From assembly GCA_049999765.1 (NCBI GenBank), contig JBNGIQ010007860.1, positions 1 through 64,000 of the forward strand: a DNA stretch of 64,000 bases, in the 5' to 3' direction. The number at the start of each line of letters is the position of its first letter. Positions within the stretch are counted from its first letter, which is position 1. Source of the stretch: Phaeoceros laevis. Taxonomy: Eukaryota; Anthocerotophyta; Anthocerotopsida; Notothyladales. Below the pieces are notes generated by a model. It was not told the origin of the DNA, made no database searches, and was given only the letters and a program-made list of their open reading frames with translations. Shown here in pieces: positions 44,613 to 54,973 of this stretch. The translations under genes were made by a program, and so were the position numbers.

Positions 44613-45840
44613 ATGGCTAGCTTTCAAGCCATTGCCGTCTCCATCTTCCTCTCCCTGCTGCTCCTGCTTGATTTGAACCAGTGCTCTGCCTCCAGAAGTC
44701 TTCCATCTACAGATATCGAGGGAAACTCGCTGGCCATCGCTCTCCCCTCGGAGCGTGCCGCTGGCGTCGGTGAGAGCAGCATCCCCCGAGTGGGGTGCAA
44801 CATCCCCGATCCGCTGTTCGACCCTGTGCACGAGGTGATTGCCGGAAGGGACGTGGTATGGCAGAAAACCCCGGGAGCCAAGGCGGTGCTGCTCATGCTC
44901 CACGCCCGCGGCGGAGACCCCTTCCGCTACTTCGACAAGACTGACAACTGCCATGTCTGCACCGGCCTGCCCGAGGACCGGCTGAATGTGTTGGAGGGAA
45001 TTAGGCGTGGCTATGGCAATGTCCTGGCCATACGATCAGCCGGCTACGAGTACGATGTGAGCTGCCTCGCTGACTCTCCGTCTGTTTTTCCTGCTGCCTA
45101 GCAATTTGAGAGGTACTGTGTGTCTGACCTGCACCTGTGGTGTGCAGTATTGGCCTCCGGAAGAGTCCACTGATCTCGCTGCCTACCTTGAAATTTTGGA
45201 CATCTGGATCAAGAGAGAGGAACTCCAGGACCTTCCAGTGGTTACTGTGGGAGTGTCCATGGGGGGCAACTTCTCGGCTGTTCTGGCTCTCTACTACAAG
45301 CTGGACTCGCTGGGCATCATGCTTGCCCCCGGGCAGCCTGATGCCCTAGCCCTTGCCAACAGCAGCTTCCCTCCCAGCCTCTTCGTCTTCATGGGCAAGG
45401 ACGACCTGGTGCCCTACATTCTCAAAGGAATCTCCACTGTGTCCAGTCTTGGAGTGGACGTCGATACCATTGTTCTTCCCAACTACGCTTTGTATCCGCT
45501 GTTCTTCACTGAGCGCATTCCCTGCCTCCCTGACAGTCTCTCGATTGCTATCTTCAACTCATTGAAGAATGGTGGTTGGATAGACGGGGACGGGTACCTC
45601 ACTGACAACCCCCGGTTGAACACCGACTGGATCCAGGTGCTTGAAGGGGACAACTTTTTGGGTCAGTGTGGTGAGCAACTTTGCTGGCAGAGTGAGATTG
45701 CTGAGGAGCTGTACGTAGCCGACGGTGTGCACGCCGTCTCAGGTGTGAAGGCCAAGGAGATTTTCGACTGGCATGACCATGTCTTATTCAAGAGTCCTTA
45801 CACTTACAAGCACGAAGCGAAGACGATCTTTCCCTTGTAG
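44613..45840 (+). CDS. Secreted alpha/beta-hydrolase
   Basis: Two exons, 44613-45056 and 45148-45840, joined in frame (YEYD/YWPPEES) across a 91-bp intron; 378 residues. The ATG at 44613 gives a clear signal peptide (MASFQAIAVSIFLSLLLLLD, cleavage likely after QCSAS); an upstream in-frame ATG at 44562 would put extra residues before it, so I prefer 44613. The nucleophile elbow is GVSMGG (Ser), with GKDDLVP as a candidate for the acid and DGVHAVSG or DWHDHV for the His. ARGGDPFRYFDKTDNC and paired Cys residues suggest an extracellular, disulphide-bonded enzyme. Substrate unknown. It is an intact gene set between broken ones. Confidence 0.85.
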
Positions 45841-46683
45841 GTAGTTTTGTGTGTTGCTGGCAGTAGAGCAAGAGGACAGTGTTGGTCAGGAACGTTGCCA
45901 GAAGGAAGAGTGATTTTTGAGCATGCTATGAAGTTTTGCGACTGAGGGTAGACCTAGGAAAGGCTGGTGTTGGCCATTTAGTACTATTGTGCATTGCAGC
46001 TGCCATGTAATCGATGGTTGCTGCAGCAGCAGACAGCTTGTGTAGGATTATCACATTGACATATCTTCCTGTATGAACTTAATTTCGTTGAGAGGTTTGG
46101 GGAAGTGTTCTAAGTGACATTCGCCAAACTGCCAAGCCAAATGCAGCCCATCTTACGTAGTAAAGAGGGTAAAATGGCTACTTCGCAGCAGAAAGGTTGG
46201 AATCCTGAGCAACAGGAAGTTCAACTGGCTGTATAACAGTTGTTTTCCAAGTTCAAACAAAACTGGCATGAAGGAAAAACATACAATTCATACCGAAATG
46301 CGGTGGAACGTTGGCACTGAAAGAAAGATTGCAAACAACAAGCTAACATGTGCAACCAACAATTCATCGCATGAGCAAATAGCAGGGAAAAAAATCAAAG
46401 TACTTGCTCTGCAATTCTCCTTCAGTTGCTACTAGCTAACAAGTCAACTTGTAGTCCACATTGTAAAGCCTTCAAGCATGTCAGAAATTTTGCTTCAAAT
46501 CTGAAAAAATCGCTTGCGGCACAAACCAAGATGTAGCCAAAGTGTAACGAACTTGTAACGATTTTGATCGAGCCAATGTTCTTTTGGCCTCCAAGAAGTC
46601 CACCAAGGCACCATGCATGAAGTCTTCTTCTGCTTATACATTAGAAGTGAATTCCAGCGTCATGCGAACAAAAACAGGGACGC
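45841..46683. other. 3' region of the hydrolase gene and spacer
   Basis: No coding signal on either strand. Confidence 0.4.
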
Positions 46684-47074
46684 TGACCTGACCCATTTTT
46701 CCAAATGTGGTTTTGGCTTTGTTTGTAGGCACATCAAGAACACTCCTCACCACTGGCAAGAAAAGCATTGCCTGTTCGTCAAGGACTTCGTGGAAATGAA
46801 GAAAACGGACGTGGTGCTAGGCCTATGGCACACAATGAACCATCAAGATGCCGGGGAGAGATGGATGCGCAGATCTGAGATACTGCTCCAGCTGAGGGAA
46901 ATTCTTCAGGAGCTTGAAATCGAGCACCGCCTTCTTCCTCAAGAGCTGCAACTGACTACAAACTTTCTCCAGCAGGTGAAAGGTACTTGCCAGACAGCAG
47001 ACCCATTGCCAGAGGACTACATGCCAGCAAACTCACTCTGCAAACAGATGATTGTCGGTTTAAGTGCATGCTAG
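46684..47074 (+). pseudogene. Duplicate of the last intron and exon of the MscS-like gene (copy C, longest)
   Basis: From TGACCTGACCCATTTTTCC the sequence matches 34050-34183 and 41140-41330, then carries on through the ancestral C-terminus: LWHTMNHQDAGERWMRRSE and ELEIEHRLLPQELQL, matching the usual end of plant MSL proteins. It ends at a TAG near 47072. This copy preserves the terminus lost from the gene at 34 kb. Confidence 0.88.
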
Positions 47075-47307
47075 GAAGCTCTAAGAAGATTTCTACCTTG
47101 CCGTGCAATGATTTGTCACGTATATTGCATACCTCTCGTAGTGGCAGCATTCAGCTAATTTCATGTCAAACGTGCAGCAAAGCAGGTTGTAAGAATTCTG
47201 TTTCCAACCGACTCTGTCATTTCCGCTAAGACTGTCAAACAACGGAAAACAAGCAATAAGCAATCGCAGCCCCCTCTGGAGATCAAAATTGTTTGCAATG
47301 AATGCTA

Positions 47308-47940
47308 TCAAAATTTCACAAGCATCGGGGAGTTGATGTCATCTGCCACATAGTATACTTTGTGGAGTGCGCTGCCTCCTCCCCAACACTTCACAACATA
47401 AGCCAAAGTTTTCTTATCTACCTCATTCTGTAAAACATCTATGAACTTAGCATTTCCAGTGCAGAAGATCTGCCTGGCCCGGAGTGCAGACATCAGAAAA
47501 CCATGTGCTTTAAAGAAAGCTGACATGCTGTTGTCATCGGCAGGGGCTACTAAATTCATATCGGCTGCAACACTCAACATCTGCTCAACATCTAGGAAGC
47601 AACCCTTGTCAACATCTGCTCAACATCTAGGAAGCAACCCTTGTCAGGCTGCCACAATTGCCATCCTTCTTTGGTCCAAGAACTATCCAACTGAAACAAA
47701 GCTCTAATCTCCAAGTTTTCTTTCACCCAATTTGCTAGCTGTGAGCCCGCAGACGCACTGTGTAGCTTCATGGTAGCACTCTCATCACAAATGTAAATGG
47801 TTGTGTTTCTGCCATCCTTATCTGCCATCTTTAGACCTAGAAGAAGATGCTGCAGAACTCAACGCTACAATCTCTCGTGTCAAGAGCTCCCTTTCAGCCT
47901 CATTCAGAAGTGGGGGATAACTCTTGGCCTTGGGAAGCCA
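47308..47940 (-). pseudogene. Unknown protein gene broken by a 35-bp tandem duplication
   Basis: Minus-strand frame one (47828-47592: MADKDGRNTTIYICDES, ending GCFLDVEQML) and frame two (47580-47308: ADMNLVAPADDNSMSAFF, ending DDINSPMLVKF) become one continuous frame if one of the two 35-bp units at 47575-47644 is ignored, since 35 is not a multiple of three. Upstream, MDVGGSWLPKAKSYPP and NEAERELLTREIVAL at about 47960-47830 may be a preceding exon in a third frame. I do not recognise the family. Confidence 0.55.
47575..47644. repeat. Perfect tandem duplication, 35 bp
   Basis: Bases 47575-47609 are repeated exactly at 47610-47644 and shift the frame of the unknown minus-strand gene. Confidence 0.96.
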
Positions 47941-48179
47941 TGATCCTCCAACATCCATCTGCCAAAAGAGCTCAAAAAGTTAGGATTTAAGCGGGAAATG
48001 AACAAAAGCTCAACTAGCTACCACAGAATGAACAAGAACCACCTTTCAGATCGTTTCTATCAAAATCTGAAGCCCAGGTCACTAGGTGTAACAATATCAT
48101 GTGCCGGGAAGTAGCGTTTTGAGAGAGCTTGTCCCAGGCAAGACTATATTGAAGCTGAACGGGGACCTAGTAGGAGCAG

Positions 48180-48532
48180 GGTTTGCACATGTGCATGGTG
48201 TAGTCCTGAGTCCTGCGTCTCTGTTCATACGGTTCTGGATTCCCTCGCACTCGGATCGGGCTGTTCCTGATTCAGTCCTTCAGGGCAAAGACACGCCTGC
48301 TAAAGGAGCGCGAACTGTGATTTTGCTCCGCGGTACAGCTTTGCATTAGGATGACCGCCGTTATGTCGCACCCCATAAACACATGCATACAAACATCCAT
48401 ATGGAACCACAACGTGAAGTGGCAGGAGGAAATTACGCAACAGAAATTGACAGTCCACCACGAATTGCACGAAAGGTCTGTACAGATGTGGTTTTATATT
48501 AAATATTAAAATTGTAGTTCCCAGTCTCAAGA
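48180..48532 (+). repeat. Dispersed repeat family, copy 2
   Basis: Contains GCGTCTCTGTTCATACGGTTCT, CCCTCGCACTCGGAT and ACAGCTTTGCATTAGGAT, shared with copy 3; 3' part diverged. It ends directly at a tRNA-Pro-like sequence. Confidence 0.8.
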
Positions 48533-48607
48533 GGGCTCTTGGTCTAGTGGCATGATACTCGCTCAATAGATAGCAAGTGGTCGCGAGTTCGATTCTCGCA
48601 GAGCCCC
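48533..48607 (+). pseudogene. tRNA-Pro-like pseudogene 1
   Basis: The acceptor stem GGGCTCT/AGAGCCC is perfect and the T-arm GCGAG-TTCGATT-CTCGC is perfect. The A box (TGGTCTAGTGG) and B box (GAGTTCGATTC) are intact. The anticodon arm (ACTCGC...GCAAGT) has a mismatch and a ten-base loop TCAATAGATA with no Pro anticodon in place, so it is not a working tRNA. The body most resembles plant tRNA-Pro. Confidence 0.75.
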
Positions 48608-48825
48608 TACCTCCATTTCTTTATGTGCTTTTGATTTTTGGATGGTGTTTTTCCCCCGAGCCCTAATAAGGATCGGAGGAGCGTGTTTCGTAGCCACACA
48701 AAGCTCATGTTGTGGAAAACCTCTTTCACGCCATCGATGAATGCTCTGCGAATGGCGATCTTCCGCCTCAGCTTCGCAGAAGAAAGGGCTGAGGCTCCCC
48801 TTTGGACTTCGAAACTAGACTACTA

Positions 48826-49090
48826 TACAAGCGGCGTCTCTGTTCATGCGGTTCTCGATCCCCTCGCACTCGGATTCTGCTGTTCCTGGTGCAGTTCTCC
48901 AGGCGCTCACGGGGCAAAGACTCAACGTGTGATTATGCTCCGCGTTACAGCTTTGCATTAGGATTTAGGAAGAAGTTGCGAACAACGTGAAGTTGCAGGA
49001 GAAACAACCTACGCAATCAGAAAGTGACAGGCGACAGGCCCCCACGAATCTTGTTTAATTATGGATTTAAACTTTAGTTATCTCTAAAGC
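48826..49090 (+). repeat. Dispersed repeat family, copy 3
   Basis: Shares 48826-48890 with copy 2 and 48925-49090 with copy 1 at high identity (ending TTTAGTTATCTCTAAAGC as in copy 1). Followed by a second tRNA-Pro-like sequence. Confidence 0.83.
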
Positions 49091-49094
49091 AGGC

Positions 49095-49206
49095 GAGGGA
49101 TTTTGGTCTAGTGGCATCATACTCGTTTAATGAAATGCACTCGGCGAGTGATCGCGAGTTCGATATCCCGCGAGTGGTCGCGAGTTCGATTCTCGCAGAG
49201 CCCCTG
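49095..49206 (+). pseudogene. tRNA-Pro-like pseudogene 2 with internal duplication
   Basis: TTTTGGTCTAGTGGCAT to AGAGCCCC, like 48533-48607 but with the T-arm region present twice (CGCGAGTTCGAT at about 49155 and 49181, a 26-bp tandem duplication) and the acceptor 5' strand degraded. Clearly non-functional as a tRNA. Confidence 0.75.
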
Positions 49207-49396
49207 CTACTCCGTGGTTGTCTCCCTTTGCAAAGATTCAGATTATTTGAGGAAGTTCCGTAGTTATATCGATTTGCCTCAGACCATGGGCGGCCGGAAC
49301 GTACGGAATCGCACACAGTTACTCTAGATTCGGAACATCGATTACAAGGAAGCGTAAAGAAAGGTGCCCACAGGGACGGGCAAGAAATTCAACATT

Positions 49397-49500
49397 ATTG
49401 AGTTAGATGAGCACCGAGCCCACGGCCATGTGTCGCGACAAGTNNNNNNNNNNATTGAGTTAGATGAGCACCGAGCCCACGGCCATGTGTCGCGACAAGT
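49397..49500. repeat. 47-bp identical direct repeats flanking a 10-N gap (assembly seam)
   Basis: Bases 49397-49443 and 49454-49500 are identical over 47 bp with exactly ten N between them, the same geometry as at 22146-22249. Confidence 0.85.
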
Positions 49501-49628
49501 TACGATCACAACTAACCGCACAAGTCCAGAGTCCATCTCAAAAGAATGATTGTTAATAGGGGGTCAATTTGGTGGAGAACAAAACCACCATGGTCAGCAT
49601 GACACCTGCAGTGCCTCTACCGGACCTC

Positions 49629-50936
49629 TCAGTAACCGCAGCCCTTACCATCCCGCCATTTCAGATACAGAAGCCCTGTCTGGTAGTGAGTGAAGGCACC
49701 AGCAACGACCAGCACATGGAAAATTTGGTGGCTGTGGCCGGCAAGATCAAACAGACCAGGTTTCCACCGCTCCGGGATCCTGGCTGCGTACAGCAGAGCT
49801 CCAAGCCCATACAGAAGTCCCATAAGAGCCTCATATGCTGTGGTGGTCATTGCAGCGGGATCTCCAGGATACAGCAGAAGCTTGTGGACACAAGGAATCA
49901 CTCCTGATATGCCCATTCCAAAGAACAAGCTAGCTCTGAAGTGGCGAAACTGAGGAGTCTGGAAAGCTGGAATCAGTGACACTGCCATGGTTACAACGCC
50001 AAGCAGAGTTATAGCGCTCAGATAGATAACTTGCAAGTGTGGATTGCACATGAAGCCATAGTAAACAGGCGGGAAGAAGGAGGCCGCAATCAACGATGAA
50101 ATGCCTGCATAGTCAAGCCGCACCATGAAAGATGCCAACCGTGCAGAGTGACAAGATAGGAGATGAAAAACAGCACTGGACAGGAGGCAGAACATGGCTC
50201 CTCCAAGGAAGACATAAAAAGGCCAACGTGCTGTAGGCTGGGCTAGGTAGGGAACCACCATATTAGCCACCTCGTCCCTCATAGTTGTCTGACATACACA
50301 GAGACAGTAAACCCCTCGGTCAGTGACTCACCCCAATTCAAATTCTGTCGAACACAGCGAGAAAAGCAAACCTAGGTAGGGACTCTAGGTATGTCAGATG
50401 CGGGGTTCGACCCTTACCAGCACACACTGGGATGTACGGTTGGATGACAACATGCCATCAGGAAGGCAACTTGTGAACATTTCTGGGAAGTGCAATCCAT
50501 GTGAAAAAGAGGACAAAGAATGTAGGCTCGTGGCCACCGTAGGCACCTTCTTTACCGTGTAGATGGTAAGAAACAAGAATAATAAAAATCCAATCAGATG
50601 CCTGCAAGAGTTCACACACAAGGATCAGGGGATCGTACGACAGGGAACTTGGCATAGGACATGAACCACAGCAAGGCGAAGTAGATCCACTCACGTCCAG
50701 ATATTGATGGTCTCATTGTGCAGAGTAAAAACGCTGAGGAGAGTCTGCTTGATAGGCCAATCTGCTCTGTAGTGCTTCAGAATGTAGTCGTTGTCCCTCA
50801 AGTAGTCCGGCAATGCGTGAAATTCTACCAGATGATAGTGCTTCTTCACCTTCTTCCACAAATTCCGTGCCCTTCCATTCAATTCCGCACCGGCAGCGTG
50901 CACCTCTCCAGCCAGAGGCTGCTGCACGCCGTCCAT
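49629..50936 (-). CDS. HHP: Heptahelical transmembrane protein (HHP), PAQR/adiponectin-receptor family
   Basis: Three exons join in frame: 50695-50936, 50418-50601 and 49629-50288, giving 361 residues. Start taken at the ATG at 50936 (MDGVQQPLAGE); upstream in-frame sequence is Gly/Ala-rich but has no ATG. Family motifs: FHALPDYLRDNDYILKHYR, TLHNETINIWTH at the exon 1-2 join, AVFHLLSCHS (zinc His region), RLDYAGISSLI and GHSHQIFHVLVV (zinc His pair) near the C-terminus. Seven membrane spans can be counted, the first in HLIGFLLFLFLTIY. Plant HHPs are implicated in stress, sugar and abscisic-acid responses; N-terminus predicted cytosolic as in the family. Confidence 0.92.
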
Positions 50937-52264
50937 ATATCTCAGCGTCCGCAAGGGGTTGGACGCCAGACTCGCCAAACCATACGCTCTTCTGCTCACA
51001 CCAGCACCAGCGATAGCACCAGCAATAGCACCACCACGACCTCCACCTCCACCTGCTGATTTCAAATGCAAGGCACCCTCTCCTTCTCAAGAGTCCCCGC
51101 CTAGTCGGTCATATAAACGCGCCTTCCTCGGGGTGCACGCCACAGCCACAGTCGTTTGGGCCCCGCAAGCCACCAGCCTTCTTCACCGGCACCGGCACTC
51201 CTGTGACAGCACCTCGCCCTGCCAACCACCCAATTACTGCTGGTGCTTACCGACTTAATAAGCCCTGCTAATGGTTGTTGCCCTAGAACCATACCCTAAT
51301 AATGTCGGGAACGGCTAGTGACGAGGCTGGACGATGTGATTGTTCACGGGAATGTGATGCTATAATCACGGCCGGTGCGCATAAATCGTCGCCGTCTGCG
51401 ACGATGACAACTGTTGCACCACTGTGTGTTATACCGTACTCGACTTCATCATGATGACCACCGCAACGTCCAGCTAGCATGGCATGCCATGTCACCACAT
51501 CGGAAGTATCCTCCATGTCATTGTTGGCAAGCTGGAGAACGTTAGACTATATCTCTGGGATGTAAGTCCGTGCTTGATTTACGCGGATTGCTAACCGAGC
51601 TGCTACATCTTCCCTGCGTCGTTCCTGAGGCTGGAAATGAATGTACCGTATCTCCTTTTTCTCGCCCTGATCTATGCAGTCTAGGTCATACCTCCAGACG
51701 GAGAGGGGATAGAAGTGAAAACCTTATTGGCTGGGGTGGTGCCCTCCTGTTGCAGGCTTCGTGGGTAGCCCAACCATGGCATTCCATTTCACCAGATTTG
51801 GCTGGCAGGTTGTTGAAAACCCTCCTTAGCCCCCACAGTTGGCATACATGTGACGCAGGCTGATACTAAAAAGCATAGGGAGATCCGACAAGCTTTCCAT
51901 GGCATCATCGTGGACTCCCTTGCCAAAAGCCAAATTTGCTGCACTGGGCCTACCTATGTACTGTTATCTGGCTTTGCAATTGGCTCAGGCATCTTCTGCT
52001 TGTATAGATTTATGACAGCATGCGCATGCTGTCCATGCTTATTATCATACCGAGACAAAGGGAAGCCCACGGCATTCACCAGTCACCTTTGGTACAGACA
52101 CTTCTTCGTGGATGGGGCCATTTCGGTGCATCAGGATTCTGGAAGCTCGCCACATGGACCTCCCTCTGTCAGCAGCTATGAAAACGTCCACCTTTTTGAA
52201 TCCCCGATTCCCCGAGCGGAAAGCTGCAGTTTTGCCTTTCCTAGATACGACGGCTTTTTAGACA
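50937..52264. other. Divergent intergenic region between HHP and TRM5
   Basis: Promoter and leader of both genes. A G+C-rich trinucleotide tract (CACCACGACCTCCACC) lies near 51025-51055. A plus-strand frame at 51850-52554 overlaps TRM5 exon 1 in another frame and has no supported function. Confidence 0.4.
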
Positions 52265-54973
52265 ATGGACTCGAGGGTTTGTTTCCAGGGGTTTTGGCAG
52301 GCTGGGGTTGGAATTACGCATCAGCATCCGACGACCACGAGTCCCAGGTGGTGGAGGGCATGGCCGGCAGGAAGAGGACGAAGCTTTCTGCACCTCCGGA
52401 CCAGCTACTTGCGTCATCAGGCAGAAATCATGCCCCCACTGTTCCTTGTTTCCTTGCCGTATTGTGCTTTCCCGCGGTCAGTGACTGGCCTGCTGTTGTC
52501 CACAGCTCCCAGAGCGTATGGGAGTGTTCCGTGCTTCTCCGCAGTTGCGTGTGAGAGCAGAGGCACTGCCAGTTCTGTGCCTGAAACCTCCGGGCCGACA
52601 CTAGCACGGGGTCGAATTGAAGACGTTTCTCGTAGGAAAGCATCGTCTGCAGAAGATGTGGATGTATCACAAGAGGGGAGCAAAGGAGCTGGGGCTGAGA
52701 CCGAGTTGGACCGGGATATGTTCACCAGGCTGTACCACGTTGCTGGAATCAGGATACCAGCTGCCGAAAGCGGAATTCTGATGAAGACTCTTAGCAGGCA
52801 CCTCTTGCACTGGCCACGCATCCAGAATGTGGTGAGAGTTCCTGGCGATTCTCTGTCAAATGATGAAGCTGGTGGCGTGGGAGTGAGCAATGCTCATGAA
52901 GGAGTAGCGTCCAGGCGAAGAAATGCTGTATCTTTTAGGGTTGTTGATGCTAAGGCGGAGGAGTCTGTCGTGGGAACAAGGTTACTGTTGCTGGACGAGA
53001 AGTACGCAAAGAGAGAAGCATCTGAGCTACCTCCAGCTGTGCAGGTCGTCTTCCATGTGCATTCTGTCATGATCTGATGAACGTGGTGTGTAGTATCTCC
53101 TCCCTTGTTGTTGTGGTGCACAATTCCAGGCACTTGGCAGATCGATGTAGTAGGTATTTATGTGCGGACAGCTTATGCGCTGCAATATTGACAAGAACTC
53201 TCGACAATGCATGCAGGACTTGATTGCTGAGAGTGAAGACCAACATAAAAGGCCACGTGGACATCTGGTGCAATGTGAGCTTATTGTATCTTATACATAC
53301 TGGGGAGCTCATGAGGTAGTCGATGTCGAAAGTGTTCCTGCCAACGATTTTATGTGCTGCCTTGGTTCTTGTCTTGTCTCACATCACGTTGCTTGGATTT
53401 GAGGATCTCAGGTTTTGCAAGAATTGCTTCCACCCAGCGTTCTGGTGCCCTCAGCATTTGAAACTGTGGGCCACATTGCACATCTGAATCTTCGGGAGGA
53501 GCATCTTCCGTATAGACATGCTATTGCGCAGGTGCACCATGTCATTTGCTTTGCGTATTTTTGCATGAACTTGAACTGTGTCTGTCCATTTGAGTTGAGA
53601 GTGTGGGCAGGGGGGTCTTGAGAGGATAGCAGCTCATTCTTCCTGTATGTTTGCCAGGTGATCCTTGATAAAAACAGCCCCAAGATAAAGTCGGTTGTGA
53701 ACAAGCTGAGTGCTATCCACAATACTTTTCGCACTATGGAGCTTGAAGTGCTTGCCGGGAATACCTCACTCCTCACGACCACTATTGAACATGGGATGGT
53801 GTACGAGATAGATTTGGGCTTAGTGTGAGTAAATACTACTGCTGCTGTGTGATGTTTTCTGAGAGTACCCTGTAGGTCTAGTAACGTTCAGCCTCCTCGG
53901 TGTTGATTCGCAGTCAAATCCTGGTGTGTGAAGGTACTGGAATTCAAGATTAGCAACAGAGCGGCAGCGCCTGATTCAACAGTTTGGAAGTGCAGATGTC
54001 GTGTGTGCGTGCTTTCCTCTGATCGCTATCTTTGTGCATTGCTAGAAGAAGTTGACTGTAAAGAACAGGTATTATTTGTTTCTCACCCGCTTTTTTCGTT
54101 ATACAGGTGATGTCTTTGCAGGTGTGGGACCCATCGCAGTTACTGCGGCAAAAAAAGTGAAGAGGGTTTTGGCGAATGATCTGAACCCTCATGCTGTGAC
54201 CTACCTAGCCAAAAATGCTGCTCGGAATCGGGTAGCAGAAAAAGTGGAGGTAACATCGTCCCGAGTTACCAACTACGGCTTTGTGTTTTGAGAGGTTTAT
54301 TCAATATGCTTCTGGTGAAGTACGCATCATGTATATAACCTCTGTCTTTGCGTGATGCGCTTTCAGGTGTTTAACCTGGATGGTCGAGATTTCATAAGAA
54401 AAGTGCTTGGACTCGAGGAAGCAAACTCGGTCACGCAATTTGTAATGAATCTTCCAGCGGATGCAGCAGAGTTTCTCGGTACCCTTCCTAGGACCCTTGT
54501 GAATTTCTGTCTAGCGGGAGTTGTTTACTGCAGTTTAGGAGGATGGGACGGCATTTCCTCCCGTTTTGAGCATTTTTGCTTCGAGCACATGCCGCGGCTG
54601 ATGTATCTGTGCCCTTTGAATTTGCAGACGCTTTCAAAGGTGCAGTAAAGAAGGAAAATCAAATACCAGCGTCACTACTGCCCATGATCCACGTCTACGG
54701 GTTTTCCAACTCCGCAGACCCTGAAGAAGAATTCATCCAGGTGGTTCACTTTACGTGTGCTTTCCCCAAGTCATTTTGGTTGGTACCACTTGTGTGCCTT
54801 GGGGGGCATTCATGGAGCACTCAATCATTCGCTTTGCTGTGCAGCGAGTGGTGAAGATCTTAGGAGAGGCTCCTGGACGGATGGATACTCATCGAGTGCG
54901 GTTGGTTTCGCCGGGAAAGTGGATGTTGTGCCTGTCTTTCCAGCTGCCACAGAAGTTCGCGCAGGAGGCGTAG
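52265..54973 (+). CDS. TRM5: tRNA (guanine-37 N1)-methyltransferase, TRM5 family
   Basis: Methylates G37 next to the anticodon, needed for frame keeping and wybutosine synthesis. Eight exons: start to 53044, 53412-53531, 53658-53824, 53934-54004, 54107-54249, 54367-54478, 54628-54740 and 54845-54973, all in frame. Two starts are possible: ATG 52265 or ATG 52430 ([11 protein letters not shown], giving 489 residues and a presequence-like leader). Motifs: [16 protein letters not shown] near the N-terminus, [46 protein letters not shown], the SAM site [34 protein letters not shown] and [13 protein letters not shown] (N-L-P-A catalytic region), then [17 protein letters not shown] at the end. Nuclear/cytosolic or mitochondrial location cannot be decided. 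Confidence 0.92.

Noticed and set aside
48533-48607. Functional tRNA-Pro gene
   Set aside because: Acceptor and T arms are perfect, but the anticodon stem is mismatched, the loop has ten bases and no Pro anticodon is in position; a second, more decayed copy lies nearby.
40929-49206. A complete Helitron carrying the gene fragments
   Set aside because: I looked for a 5' TC start and a 3' hairpin followed by CTRR and for a Rep/helicase frame but could not define a convincing pair of ends, so only a capture hypothesis is offered.
51850-52554. 234-codon plus-strand open frame with a hydrophobic start
   Set aside because: Overlaps TRM5 exon 1 in another frame and has no splice context or conserved motif.
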